A stretch of 64,000 nucleotides of DNA, taken from Pseudomonas sp. NC02. Lineage in GTDB: Bacteria; Pseudomonadota; Gammaproteobacteria; Pseudomonadales; Pseudomonadaceae. The notes under the pieces are model-generated. The model was not told the DNA's origin. It did not search any database and saw only the letters and a program-made list of their open reading frames with translations. This document shows positions 27,252-35,264 of the stretch, in pieces; the first letter of the stretch is position 1, and every line of letters begins with the position of its first letter. A program made the translations under genes and the position numbers. The stretch spans positions 6,324,001 through 6,388,000 of the forward strand of contig NZ_CP025624.1 in assembly GCF_002874965.1 (NCBI RefSeq), given 5' to 3'.

Positions 27252-27919
27252 CAGCTGTTGCCCGGGCTGTAGCTGTAGCCAAGGCCGCGATGGGTCTGGA
27301 TGGGCTCCGCCTCGGGCGCCACCGCGCGCAATTTGCTGCGCACGCTTTTGATGTGGCTGTCGATATTGCGCTCGTAGCCTGCGTCCGCCGCCACGCCCAC
27401 CGCATCCAGCAGTTGCTCGCGGCTGAACACGCGCTCGGGTTGCTCCAGCAGGCTGTGCAGCAGACGGAATTCATGGCGAGTGAGGCTCAGGGGCTGGCCG
27501 CGATAACTGATCTGCATGCGCTCCAGGTCCACCTGGAACACCGCCGGAGCAGCACCGGGGCCCACGCGCTTGAGAATGGCCCGTACCCGCGCTGCCACTT
27601 CACGCGGGCTGAACGGTTTGACTACGTAGTCGTCAGCGCCGATCTCAAGACCCACCACGCGGTCGATCTCACCGTCCCGGGCGCTGAGGAACATCACCGG
27701 CACTTCGCTGAAACGCCGCAGTTGCTTGCAGGTTTCGAAGCCGGTGATGTCCGGCAGGCCGATGTCGAGGATGACCAGGTCCGCCGGGTTTTGCCGCTGA
27801 TGGGCCAGCGCCGCCTGGCCGAGGCTCAACCAGGTGGTGGTGAAGCCCTCGCCTTGCAGGGCGAAAATCAGCGTGTCGGCGATAGCCGCTTCGTCTTCGA
27901 CAATCAGGATATGCGCCAT
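27251..27919 (-). CDS. creB: Two-component response regulator CreB
   Basis: This OmpR-type regulator has a receiver domain (about residues 3-115; phospho-acceptor Asp52 in LVILDIGLPD, Lys101 in VVKPF) and a winged-helix DNA-binding domain (about 130-220, with LTRHEFRLLHSLLEQPERVFSREQL). Its 222-residue length is typical. It is first of creB-creC-creD and lies 9 bases after the retropepsin-like gene, so all four may share a transcript. No clear cre-tag (TTCAC-N6-TTCAC) was seen upstream of creD. Confidence 0.94.
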   Translation of the reverse strand: MAHILIVEDEAAIADTLIFALQGEGFTTTWLSLGQAALAHQRQNPADLVILDIGLPDITGFETCKQLRRFSEVPVMFLSARDGEIDRVVGLEIGADDYVVKPFSPREVAARVRAILKRVGPGAAPAVFQVDLERMQISYRGQPLSLTRHEFRLLHSLLEQPERVFSREQLLDAVGVAADAGYERNIDSHIKSVRSKLRAVAPEAEPIQTHRGLGYSYSPGNS

Positions 27920-27928
27920 GGTGTTCCG

Positions 27929-28429
27929 TCAGCAGTCCGGTTTGTCCGCAGTGTAACGGCGGGCCGGGTTTACCGCAGCGCCGAATTCACGCAGGGCCTT
28001 GGCGCCGATCAGCAGCGGGTAGTTGAAGCTGCTGCGGTCGGTGAGGTTGACCTCGACGGTGCGCTTGACGTTGCCCAGGCACATTTCCAGGTCGATCACC
28101 GGGCGCTTGGCCACGGTGGCTTCGTCCTTGTCGTCATCTTCGTCGGCGCGGCTCTTGATTTTGCTGATGCGCGAAACCTTGTGCTCGTACACCTTGTTGG
28201 TGGCGTCCTTGCCGCCGAGGCGGAAGCGTACCCAGTCGTCGCCATCACGGGTGAACGTCTCGATGTCCCGGGCCGACAGCGAGGCAGTCAGCGCGCCGGT
28301 GTCCATCTTGGCCTTGAAGGTCTCACCGATTTCCGGCAGTTGGATGTATTCGTAGCGACCGTAAAGGGTCGGCTCAGCGGCCATGACAGGCAAGGCCACC
28401 AGCGTTAGCAGGGCAAGGATGGATTTCAC
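27929..28429 (-). CDS. Retropepsin-like aspartic peptidase (PF05618 type), exported
   Basis: This 166-residue protein has a signal peptide (MKSILALLTLVALPVMAAEP) and a retropepsin-like core with the aspartate motif KMDTGALTAS (Asp43) and a C-terminal LLIGAKALREFG segment. The family was first annotated as ATP-dependent zinc proteases, but the fold resembles aspartic proteases. It starts with GTG at 28429. It sits directly upstream of creB, an order also recalled from P. aeruginosa, suggesting an envelope role. Confidence 0.82.
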   Translation of the reverse strand: MKSILALLTLVALPVMAAEPTLYGRYEYIQLPEIGETFKAKMDTGALTASLSARDIETFTRDGDDWVRFRLGGKDATNKVYEHKVSRISKIKSRADEDDDKDEATVAKRPVIDLEMCLGNVKRTVEVNLTDRSSFNYPLLIGAKALREFGAAVNPARRYTADKPDC

Positions 28430-28602
28430 GTAGGAGGTTTCCTTGAAATAAGTGGGCCAATTCTAGACTGCAAATTCGCTGCTTAGTTAGATCACAGAGC
28501 ATACCCAGCCCGCTGTGAAACATTCGTAAGCTTATTTGCGATTTGGTCTCCAGGCCCAAGCTGCTTATCATGGCAGGCCAAAAATGATTCCAAGAGTTAC
28601 TT

Positions 28603-29490
28603 ATGCGCCGCCTGCTCACCGGCTGTTTCGTCACATTGCTGCTGTTGCTCAACACCCTGGTGCTGTTCGGGCCGCTGATGGTGTTTGCCCTGCTCAAGCT
28701 GGTGGCCCCCGGTCGCTTTCGTGACTATGCCTCCTGGGCCGTCATGTGGATCGCCGAAACCTGGGCCGAGATCGACAAGCTGATCTTCGCCCTGTGCATC
28801 CCTACCCAATGGGACATTCGCGGCGGCGGCGACCTGCGGGGTGACACTTCTTACCTGGTGATCAGCAACCATCAATCCTGGGTCGACATCCCCGCACTGA
28901 TCCAGGCCCTCAACCGGCGCACGCCGTTCTTCAAGTTCTTCCTGAAAAAGGAACTGATCTGGGTACCCTTCCTGGGCCTGGCCTGGTGGGCACTCGATTA
29001 CCCGTTCATGAAGCGCTACAGCAAGGCATTCCTGGCCAAACACCCGGAACTGGCAGGCCAGGACCTGAAAATCACCAAAGAGGCCTGCGAGTTGTTCAAG
29101 CGCCAGCCGGTCACCGTGGTGAATTACCTGGAAGGCACGCGGTTCACCCCGGCCAAGCGCAAACAGCAGGCTTCACCCTTCGAGCGCCTGCTCAAGCCCA
29201 AGGCGGGTGGCGTGGCGTTCGTGCTCGCGGCGTTGGGTGAACAGCTGGATGCGGTGCTCGACGTCACCGTGGTTTATCCACAGGAAAACATTCCGGGCTT
29301 CTGGGACTTGATCAGTGGTGCGGTGCCGAAGGTGATCGTGGATATCCGTACCCGAGAGCTGGATCCGGCGTTGTGGCAGGGGGATTACGAGAACGATCCG
29401 GCGTTTCGCCAGACCGTCCAGAACTGGGTCAACCAGCTCTGGATGGAGAAGGATGCGCGCATCGCCCAACTGCGCGCGGAGCGGTCTTAG
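28603..29490 (+). CDS. Lysophospholipid acyltransferase family protein
   Basis: This 295-residue inner membrane protein belongs to the 1-acyl-glycerol-3-phosphate acyltransferase superfamily (YihG-like). It has a leading membrane segment (about 5-33), the catalytic NHQSWVD motif (His90, Asp95) and a second substrate motif YLEGTR near residue 178. It probably transfers acyl chains to a lysophospholipid, but donor and acceptor are not predictable. The stop overlaps the convergent DUF2780 stop by a few bases. Confidence 0.88.
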   Translation: MRRLLTGCFVTLLLLLNTLVLFGPLMVFALLKLVAPGRFRDYASWAVMWIAETWAEIDKLIFALCIPTQWDIRGGGDLRGDTSYLVISNHQSWVDIPALIQALNRRTPFFKFFLKKELIWVPFLGLAWWALDYPFMKRYSKAFLAKHPELAGQDLKITKEACELFKRQPVTVVNYLEGTRFTPAKRKQQASPFERLLKPKAGGVAFVLAALGEQLDAVLDVTVVYPQENIPGFWDLISGAVPKVIVDIRTRELDPALWQGDYENDPAFRQTVQNWVNQLWMEKDARIAQLRAERS

Positions 29491-30056
29491 CCGCCAGTGC
29501 CCCAGGCCGAAGCCAATTTGCCCAGCACCGATTCGCTGGCGCCCTGGCCGCCCAGGTATTTCAGGATAACCGGCGCAAACTGGCCAACCATCCCACTGTC
29601 CATGCCCAGCGCGCTGAACGCGGTGTTCAGGTCGTTGGTGTTCTTCACGTTACCCAACACGCCGTCCAGGCCCGAGGTCTTGCTGCCGCCGCTCTGGCCG
29701 AGCATGCCGCTCAGGGCGCCGAGGCTGCCCAGGGAGTTGCTGCCGGAGAGCTTGTCCAGGCCCGGTACGCTTTTGGTCAGTTGCGAGTAATCACCGCCGC
29801 CCAATTTATTCTTGGCCAGGCCCAGCATTGCGCCGGTACCACCAACGGCCTGCTCAGGGGTCACGTTCAATTGCGAGGTCAGTGCCTGCAGCAGACCAGC
29901 GGTCTGTGAAGTGGGTGCAGCCGCTGCTGCCTTGTCGCCACCTTGTGCACCGGACACGGCATTGGCCACGTCGCCGAGGCTGAAACCTGCCGCAAATACC
30001 GGGCTGGCCGCCACGGTCAACAGGCAGGACAGGGCAAAACCGCGTGAAATCTTCAT
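29487..30056 (-). CDS. DUF2780 family secreted protein
   Basis: This 189-residue protein begins with a signal peptide (MKISRGFALSCLLTVAASPVFA), followed by a Gly/Ser/Ala-rich body resembling DUF2780 (GLLQALTSQLNVTPEQAVGGTGAMLGLAKNKL and FAPVILKYLGGQG). Such proteins are probably periplasmic and of unknown function. The ATG at 30056 is chosen because it gives the signal peptide. It is divergent from the ECF sigma gene by 153 bp, so control by that sigma is conceivable but unsupported. Confidence 0.82.
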   Translation of the reverse strand: MKISRGFALSCLLTVAASPVFAAGFSLGDVANAVSGAQGGDKAAAAAPTSQTAGLLQALTSQLNVTPEQAVGGTGAMLGLAKNKLGGGDYSQLTKSVPGLDKLSGSNSLGSLGALSGMLGQSGGSKTSGLDGVLGNVKNTNDLNTAFSALGMDSGMVGQFAPVILKYLGGQGASESVLGKLASAWGTGG

Positions 30057-30209
30057 CAAGACAACCTCTGAAAGTAAGCGCAAAAAGCAGGAGTTTGACT
30101 GGGTACGCCGAAGGATTGTTCCCTCCCTGCAGATTAGTTCAGAAAACCACTGCATCCGATGCGCCTTGCGCTGCGTATATCCACCACGAGCCGCACGGAG
30201 GTAGATGGA

Positions 30210-30845
30210 ATGAATGCCCAAGCTGGACTAACCTCAGCCTGCCCTCTTTACCGTGCGCCGTCCCATCGCTCTGTTGCAAGCGCCTGGAGAAGTCCTATTT
30301 CGACCCACGATGCAGATCAGCTACGGCAATTGCTGGCCCAGTGTTCACTGGGTAATCGCCAGGCGTTCGAAACGCTCTATCGCAGCGTTTCCCCGCGTTT
30401 GCATGGTGTTGCCTTGCGTTTCATGGGTCGCAAGGATCTGGCCGAGGAGGTGTTGCAGGAAAGCTTCGTGCGCATCTGGTACAACGCCTCACGCTATGAG
30501 GCCCATCTGTCGGCGCCCATGACCTGGATGGTCAATATCACCCGCAACCTGGCGATCGACCAGTTGCGCAAACACCGCGAACAACCCTTGAACGAAGGCC
30601 AGGAGGACGCCACGGCCGACGAAAGCCCCAGCGCCCATGAACAGCTCGACAGCGAGCGTGAAGCCCTCGCCCTGAACCGCTGCCTCGACAGCCTCGAAGG
30701 CATGCAGCGTCAATCGATCACCGTGGCTTACTTCCAGGGCTTGTCGTGCTCGGAATTGGCCGAACATCTGGCCGCGCCCCTGGGCTCGGTCAAATCCTGG
30801 ATTCGCCGCGGCATGGAGCGCTTGCGTAGGTGCCTTGAATCATGA
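30210..30845 (+). CDS. ECF RNA polymerase sigma factor (RskA-partnered)
   Basis: This sigma-70 family ECF protein of 211 residues has region 2 (FETLYRSVSPRLHGVALRF, RKDLAEEVLQESFVRIW, MTWMVNITRNLAIDQLRKH) and region 4 (ITVAYFQGLSCSELAEHLAA, GSVKSWIRRGMERLR). The ATG at 30210 is preceded by GGAGG with 8-base spacing; about 40 poorly conserved residues precede region 2, so a later start is possible. Its stop overlaps the anti-sigma ATG (ATGA). The partner type suggests redox or envelope stress, but the stimulus is unknown. Confidence 0.88.
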   Translation: MNAQAGLTSACPLYRAPSHRSVASAWRSPISTHDADQLRQLLAQCSLGNRQAFETLYRSVSPRLHGVALRFMGRKDLAEEVLQESFVRIWYNASRYEAHLSAPMTWMVNITRNLAIDQLRKHREQPLNEGQEDATADESPSAHEQLDSEREALALNRCLDSLEGMQRQSITVAYFQGLSCSELAEHLAAPLGSVKSWIRRGMERLRRCLES

Positions 30846-31519
30846 ACTACCAGACCACCGCCCTGCGCCGCGCCCTGGCGGCTGACTACGCCATCGGGCT
30901 GATGCCTGCCACCGCCCGCCGGCGCTTTGAAGCGCTGCTGCGGGATGACGCGGCGCTGCGCGTCGAACTCGGGCACTGGCAGGATGCCCTCGCCAGCCTC
31001 ACCGGGCCGCTGCCTGAACGGCCGGTGCCGGACCACGTATGGGAAGGGATCAAGGCGCGCATTGAGCCGCAAGTGCTGCATATGCCGGCGAAGAAACCGT
31101 TCTGGATGAACCTGCGCTTGCTGGTAGCGGCGTGCGGGGTGGTGATCGCGGTATTGGTGGGTGTGTTGTACCAGCGCGATCTTGGGGTGGAGTACAACGC
31201 CACGCTGGTGGCGGCCAATCAACAGCCCGCGCTGAAGATCCAGGCCTATGCGGATCATCTGCAAGTGGAACCGCTGACCCTGGCGGCTGTGGAGCCGGCC
31301 CGCGCGTTGGAACTGTGGGCAATCCCGGCGGGCGGCAAACCCATCTCCCTGGGGTTGTTGCCGGTGTCGGGTAACGGCCGAATCCAGTTGAGCAAAGAAC
31401 ACCAGGCGCTGCTGACGGCGCCGCTGACCCTGGCAGTGAGCCTTGAGCCTCAGGGCGGCTCGCCGACCGGACAACCCACCGGGCCGGTGCTGTACCAGGG
31501 CCAATTGGCATCACTCTGA
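30842..31519 (+). CDS. RskA-family anti-sigma factor
   Basis: This 225-residue membrane anti-sigma has an N-terminal sigma-binding part (about 1-75; ADYAIGLMPATARRRFEALL), one membrane segment (LRLLVAACGVVIAVLVGVLY, about 91-110) and a periplasmic RskA domain (ALELWAIPAGGKPISLGLLP). It would hold the upstream sigma at the membrane until a signal triggers release. The ATGA overlap with the sigma gene supports equal synthesis. The next gene is a partial duplicate. Confidence 0.88.
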   Translation: MNYQTTALRRALAADYAIGLMPATARRRFEALLRDDAALRVELGHWQDALASLTGPLPERPVPDHVWEGIKARIEPQVLHMPAKKPFWMNLRLLVAACGVVIAVLVGVLYQRDLGVEYNATLVAANQQPALKIQAYADHLQVEPLTLAAVEPARALELWAIPAGGKPISLGLLPVSGNGRIQLSKEHQALLTAPLTLAVSLEPQGGSPTGQPTGPVLYQGQLASL

Positions 31520-31603
31520 TCCGAGGCTCAATACGACGGATGAGGAACCGATCGCCGTTAACCGGGTCCATGAAAGACTACAAAACATGTCAGGAAGAGC
31601 CTA

Positions 31604-32062
31604 ATGACTGCGATCAACCCCCAAGTGATTGAGCACAAGCCTTCATTCTGGAACCGCCCACGCCTGTTCGTCGGCGCCTGTTTGGTGATAGTGGCAGGCG
31701 TCGGCGGCGCCCTCTACACCCAGGACAGCGTCAAGGCTGCCGCATTGCTGGTGAACACCACCCAGCAACCGGCCACGCAAATCGTGGCCCACAAGGATTA
31801 CCTCGAAGTGCAGCCGATTGCCGCCACCGCACCGGCTCCGGATCAAAGCCTGGAACTGTGGGCCGTCCCGGCTGACGGCACGCCAGTGTCGCTGGGCCTG
31901 CTGCCGGAAGACGGCAAAGGCATTATCGGCATCAACCCTCGCCAGCAGGAGTCGATCAGCAAGCCGGTGACACTGATGGTCAGTTCGGAAACCAAGGGCG
32001 GCTCGGTGAGCAAGCAGCCGACGGGGCCAACGGTGTATCAGGGGGCTTTGGCGATTCGCTGA
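31604..32062 (+). CDS. RskA-like protein lacking the sigma-binding domain
   Basis: This 152-residue protein aligns with the preceding anti-sigma only from its linker onward: INPQVIEHKPSFW matches IEPQVLHMPAKKPFW, then a membrane segment (LFVGACLVIVAGVGGALYTQ) and the RskA domain (SLELWAVPADGTPVSLGLLP), with similar C-termini (GPTVYQGALAIR against GPVLYQGQLASL). The sigma-binding region is absent. It has its own ribosome-binding site (AGGAAG). It may bind the same periplasmic signal, pair with the anti-sigma, or act as a decoy. Confidence 0.75.
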   Translation: MTAINPQVIEHKPSFWNRPRLFVGACLVIVAGVGGALYTQDSVKAAALLVNTTQQPATQIVAHKDYLEVQPIAATAPAPDQSLELWAVPADGTPVSLGLLPEDGKGIIGINPRQQESISKPVTLMVSSETKGGSVSKQPTGPTVYQGALAIR

Positions 32063-32085
32063 TTCTCCCACCCAACCGCAGATGC

Positions 32086-32115
32086 AAAAAAGGCGACCCT
32101 GAGGTCGCCTTTTTA
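32086..32115. terminator. Bidirectional intrinsic terminator
   Basis: AGGCGACC-CTGA-GGTCGCCT is flanked by an A-run and a T-run, giving a terminator usable by both convergent units (RskA-like gene and fdhA). Confidence 0.92.
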
Positions 32116-32127
32116 ATTGCCCGCGAT

Positions 32128-33327
32128 TTAAGCCGCGCTGAACAACTTGTGCGGATCAATCACAAACTTCTTCGGCACGCCCGCATCGAACTCACCGTAC
32201 CCGCGTGGCGCGTCATCCAGGCTGATGACTTCCACACCGACGATGTCGGCAATGTTGATACGGTCCCACATGATCGCCTGCATCAGTTGGCGGTTGTACT
32301 TCATCACAGGGGTTTGCCCGGTGTGGAAGCTGTGGGACTTGGCCCAGCCCAGGCCGAAACGAATGCTCAGGCTGCCCATTTTTGCAGCGGCATCCACGGC
32401 ACCCGGGTCTTCTGTCACGTACAGGCCCGGAATACCGATTTTGCCAGCCACCCGCACCACGCCCATCAACGAGTTGAGCACGGTGGCCGGAGCCTCTGCC
32501 TTGGCCCCTTCATGACCATGGCCACGCGCTTCGAAACCCACGGCATCGACGGCGCAATCCACTTCCGGCTCGCCCAGCAACGCAGCGATCTGTTCGTGCA
32601 GCGGAGTGTCTTTCGACAGGTCGGCAATTTCAAAACCCTGGGCCTTGGCGTGGGCCAGGCGGATCGGGTTGACGTCACCGATGATCACCACCGCAGCGCC
32701 CAGCAGGCGAGCGGAAGCGGCAGCCGCCAGGCCTACCGGACCGGCACCGGCGATGTAGACCGTGCTGCCCGGGCCAACGCCCGCAGTGACTGCGCCGTGG
32801 TAGCCGGTGGGCAGGATGTCGGAGAGGCAAGTCAGGTCGCGGATTTTCTCCATGGCCTTGTCGCGGTCCGGCAGTTTCAACAGGTTGAAGTCGGCGTAAG
32901 GCACCAGCACGTATTCGGCCTGGCCACCGGTCCAGTCGCCCATGTCGACATAGCCGTAGGCGCCACCGGCACGGGCCGGGTTGACGGTCAGGCACACGCC
33001 GGTGTGCTGCTCTTTGCAGGAACGGCAACGGCCGCATGCGACGTTGAACGGCACCGACACCAGGTCGCCGATCTTCAGGTTCTCGACGTCGCTGCCCTTC
33101 TCGATCACCTCGCCGGTGATTTCGTGGCCCAGGACCAGGCCGGTCTGGGCAGTGGTGCGGCCGCGCACCATGTGTTGGTCGGAGCCGCAGATGTTGGTGG
33201 AGACCACGCGCAGGATGACGCCGTGCTCAATCTTCCTGCCACGGGGGTCCTGCATTTTGGGATAGTCGATTTTCTGTACTTCGACCTTGCCGTTGCCGAG
33301 ATACACGACACCACGATTACCAGACAT
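32128..33327 (-). CDS. fdhA: Glutathione-independent formaldehyde dehydrogenase FdhA
   Basis: FdhA oxidises the formaldehyde released by betaine and sarcosine demethylation to formate with NAD. The 399-residue zinc alcohol-dehydrogenase-type protein has catalytic zinc ligands Cys47 (NICGSDQH) and His68 (GHEITGEV), structural zinc cysteines 98, 101, 104 and 112, and a Rossmann motif (GAGPVGLAAA). It is last of the glyA-soxBDAG-purU-fdhA series on the minus strand, separated from purU by about 195 bp including a REP pair. Confidence 0.95.
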   Translation of the reverse strand: MSGNRGVVYLGNGKVEVQKIDYPKMQDPRGRKIEHGVILRVVSTNICGSDQHMVRGRTTAQTGLVLGHEITGEVIEKGSDVENLKIGDLVSVPFNVACGRCRSCKEQHTGVCLTVNPARAGGAYGYVDMGDWTGGQAEYVLVPYADFNLLKLPDRDKAMEKIRDLTCLSDILPTGYHGAVTAGVGPGSTVYIAGAGPVGLAAAASARLLGAAVVIIGDVNPIRLAHAKAQGFEIADLSKDTPLHEQIAALLGEPEVDCAVDAVGFEARGHGHEGAKAEAPATVLNSLMGVVRVAGKIGIPGLYVTEDPGAVDAAAKMGSLSIRFGLGWAKSHSFHTGQTPVMKYNRQLMQAIMWDRINIADIVGVEVISLDDAPRGYGEFDAGVPKKFVIDPHKLFSAA

Positions 33328-33427
33328 GCTTTCACCTCGCTGTTGTTTTTATGGAACCGCGTTGCCCAGGCAGGCAGCGCGTTTAAGTGCTCGGGTACAG
33401 ATGCTGTTTTTGCGTTGTTAGTAAGGG

Positions 33428-33520
33428 CCTCTTCGCGAGCAAGCCCGCTCCCGCAGTTGACCGAGTTCTACCTTTGAAATGCGGTCGAATGTGGGAGCGG
33501 GCTTGCTCGCGAAGGCGTCC
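33428..33520. repeat. REP pair, family 1
   Basis: Inverted arms CTTCGCGAGCAAGCCCGCTC and GAGCGGGCTTGCTCGCGAAG lie between fdhA and purU; the right arm ends next to the purU stop. Confidence 0.9.
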
Positions 33521-33521
33521 A

Positions 33522-34379
33522 TCAGAGCACCACTGTCCGATTGGCGTTCAAGAACACCCGCCGCTCAATGTGATACCCCACGGCCCGGGCCAGGGTCAGG
33601 CCTTCGATGTCCCGTCCCTTGGCTATCAAATCTTCCGGATAGTGACTGTGGTCCACCACCTCCACGCCCTGGGCGATGATCGGGCCTTCGTCCAAATCGT
33701 TATTGATGTAATGCGCAGTGGCGCCCACCAGTTTCACCCCCTTGTTGTAAGCCTGGTGATACGGCTTGGCGCCCTTGAAACCGGGCAGCAGGGAGTGGTG
33801 GATGTTGATGGCCTTACCATCGAGCTTGCGGCACAGCTCCGGCGACAGCACTTGCATGTAGCGCGCAAGAATCACCAGTTCGGCGCCTGACTCTTCGATC
33901 ACCTGCCACACCTGGCGCTCCTGCGACGGCTTGTCGTTGGGGTCCAGGGGAAAGTGGTAATAGGGAATCTGGTGCCAGTCGGCCAGGGGCTTGAGGTCCG
34001 GGTGGTTGGAGACTACGGCGACCACGTCCATCGACAGTTGGCCGATGCGCTGGCGATAGAGCAAATCGTTGAGGCAGTGATCGGCCTTGGAGACCATGAT
34101 CACCACTTTCGGCCGGTAGTTCGGCGCGGTCAGTTCGAAGATCATGCCGAAGGCTTCGCCACGGGTGGCCAGGCCATCGCGGAAGGCTTGTTCGTCGAAA
34201 CCATCGGGCTGGCGGAACTCCACGCGGATGAAGAACCGGCCCGAGAGCCGGTCATCGAAGGAGTGGTGCTCAGTGACGTAGCAGCCCTGCTCGAACAGGT
34301 AGCGAGTGACCGCGTCCACCGTGCCGAGCACGCTGGGGCAGTCGGCGGTCAAAATCCATGTATCGGGTACGCGGCTCAT
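33522..34379 (-). CDS. purU: Formyltetrahydrofolate deformylase PurU
   Basis: PurU hydrolyses 10-formyl-THF to THF and formate, recycling folate loaded by the demethylation steps. The 285-residue protein has an N-terminal ACT domain (WILTADCPSVLGTVDAVTRY) and a formyltransferase-fold catalytic domain with NIHHSLLPGFKGAKPYHQA. The ATG at 34379 gives the family N-terminus; the longer frame would be translated REPIN. It belongs to the sox operon. Confidence 0.94.
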   Translation of the reverse strand: MSRVPDTWILTADCPSVLGTVDAVTRYLFEQGCYVTEHHSFDDRLSGRFFIRVEFRQPDGFDEQAFRDGLATRGEAFGMIFELTAPNYRPKVVIMVSKADHCLNDLLYRQRIGQLSMDVVAVVSNHPDLKPLADWHQIPYYHFPLDPNDKPSQERQVWQVIEESGAELVILARYMQVLSPELCRKLDGKAINIHHSLLPGFKGAKPYHQAYNKGVKLVGATAHYINNDLDEGPIIAQGVEVVDHSHYPEDLIAKGRDIEGLTLARAVGYHIERRVFLNANRTVVL

Positions 34380-34394
34380 TATTCGTGACTCCTT

Positions 34395-34501
34395 GATCGT
34401 TCCCACGCTCTGCGTGGGAACGCCGCAATGGACGCTCTGCGTCCGCTCTTGGGACGCGGAGCGTCCCGGGATGCATTCCCACGCGGAGCGTGGGAACGAT
34501 C
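34395..34501. repeat. REPIN, family 4 (RAYT-associated type)
   Basis: Two inverted REPs, each with a hairpin of type GTTCCCACGCTCTGCGTGGG and an inner GACGCTCTGCGTC-type hairpin, form a 107-bp palindromic unit between purU and soxG; it touches the soxG stop codon. The same unit surrounds the RAYT gene at 43.7 kb. Confidence 0.93.
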
Positions 34502-35132
34502 AGGCCTGGACGCTTAAACCATACTCAGCCGCCGCATCCTGCAACCACAGCCACCAGTAATCCGAGAAGCTGCGACGAATCACCAGCTCCCAGGTGTCTT
34601 CAGCAGTATGGCGAATCACCAATTGCGACTTGGCAAACACCGTGCCCACCGCCTTGCCCACCGGGAAGCTGTTGGGGTGCACGTCGTAGCTGGTGGATTT
34701 CATCAGCACATCGCGCACGTTCGGGCCGCTGAGTTCGAGAATCTGCTGGCCGCCGCTGACGTTGACGACCTGGATATGCAAATCACCCAGCGCCTCACGC
34801 AAACTTTGCTCGGCGGCGAATTCCTCACCGCCTGGCACTACCAGCAACCACTCATCCGGACCGAGCCATTGCAAGCTGGTCTCGCCCTTGACGATGACTT
34901 GCAGGGCACCGGGCAATTCGATACCCAAGGCTTTGTGCACACCGGCGGCGAAGGCTGCGTCATGGCCATCGCCACGAATGGTCAGGTGGCCCAGCAGTTT
35001 CTTTTCACGCACGGTCACGCCGGCATTCTTGCGGCCCTTGCCTACCAGGCTGGCGAGGTCGGCATGGTGCAGCGACGACTCGGCCTTGGCTCCGGAGGTG
35101 GGGCGTTGTTGGTAAACATTGGCTGCTGTCAT
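34500..35132 (-). CDS. soxG: Sarcosine oxidase gamma subunit
   Basis: This is the small structural subunit of heterotetrameric sarcosine oxidase. The 210-residue protein resembles the GcvT fold without catalytic parts (GPDEWLLVVPGGEE, SFSDYWWLWLQDAAAEYGL). The ATG at 35132 is used because the longer frame reads into a REPIN. It is flanked on both sides by REPINs, so soxA and soxG are separated by about 130 bp. Confidence 0.93.
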   Translation of the reverse strand: MTAANVYQQRPTSGAKAESSLHHADLASLVGKGRKNAGVTVREKKLLGHLTIRGDGHDAAFAAGVHKALGIELPGALQVIVKGETSLQWLGPDEWLLVVPGGEEFAAEQSLREALGDLHIQVVNVSGGQQILELSGPNVRDVLMKSTSYDVHPNSFPVGKAVGTVFAKSQLVIRHTAEDTWELVIRRSFSDYWWLWLQDAAAEYGLSVQA

Positions 35133-35152
35133 AAAGCACCTGTGTTGAATTT

Positions 35153-35259
35153 GATCGTTCCCACGCTCTGCGTGGGAATGCCGCCATGGACGCTCTGCGT
35201 CCGCTCTTGGGGCGCAGAGCGCCCCGGGATGCATTCCCACGCGGAGCGTGGGAACGATC
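35153..35259. repeat. REPIN, family 4
   Basis: A 107-bp palindromic unit of the GATCGTTCCCACGCTCTGCG type lies between soxA and soxG, within the same operon, so it must be transcribed and could shape relative mRNA levels. Confidence 0.93.
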
Positions 35260-35264
35260 AGGTG

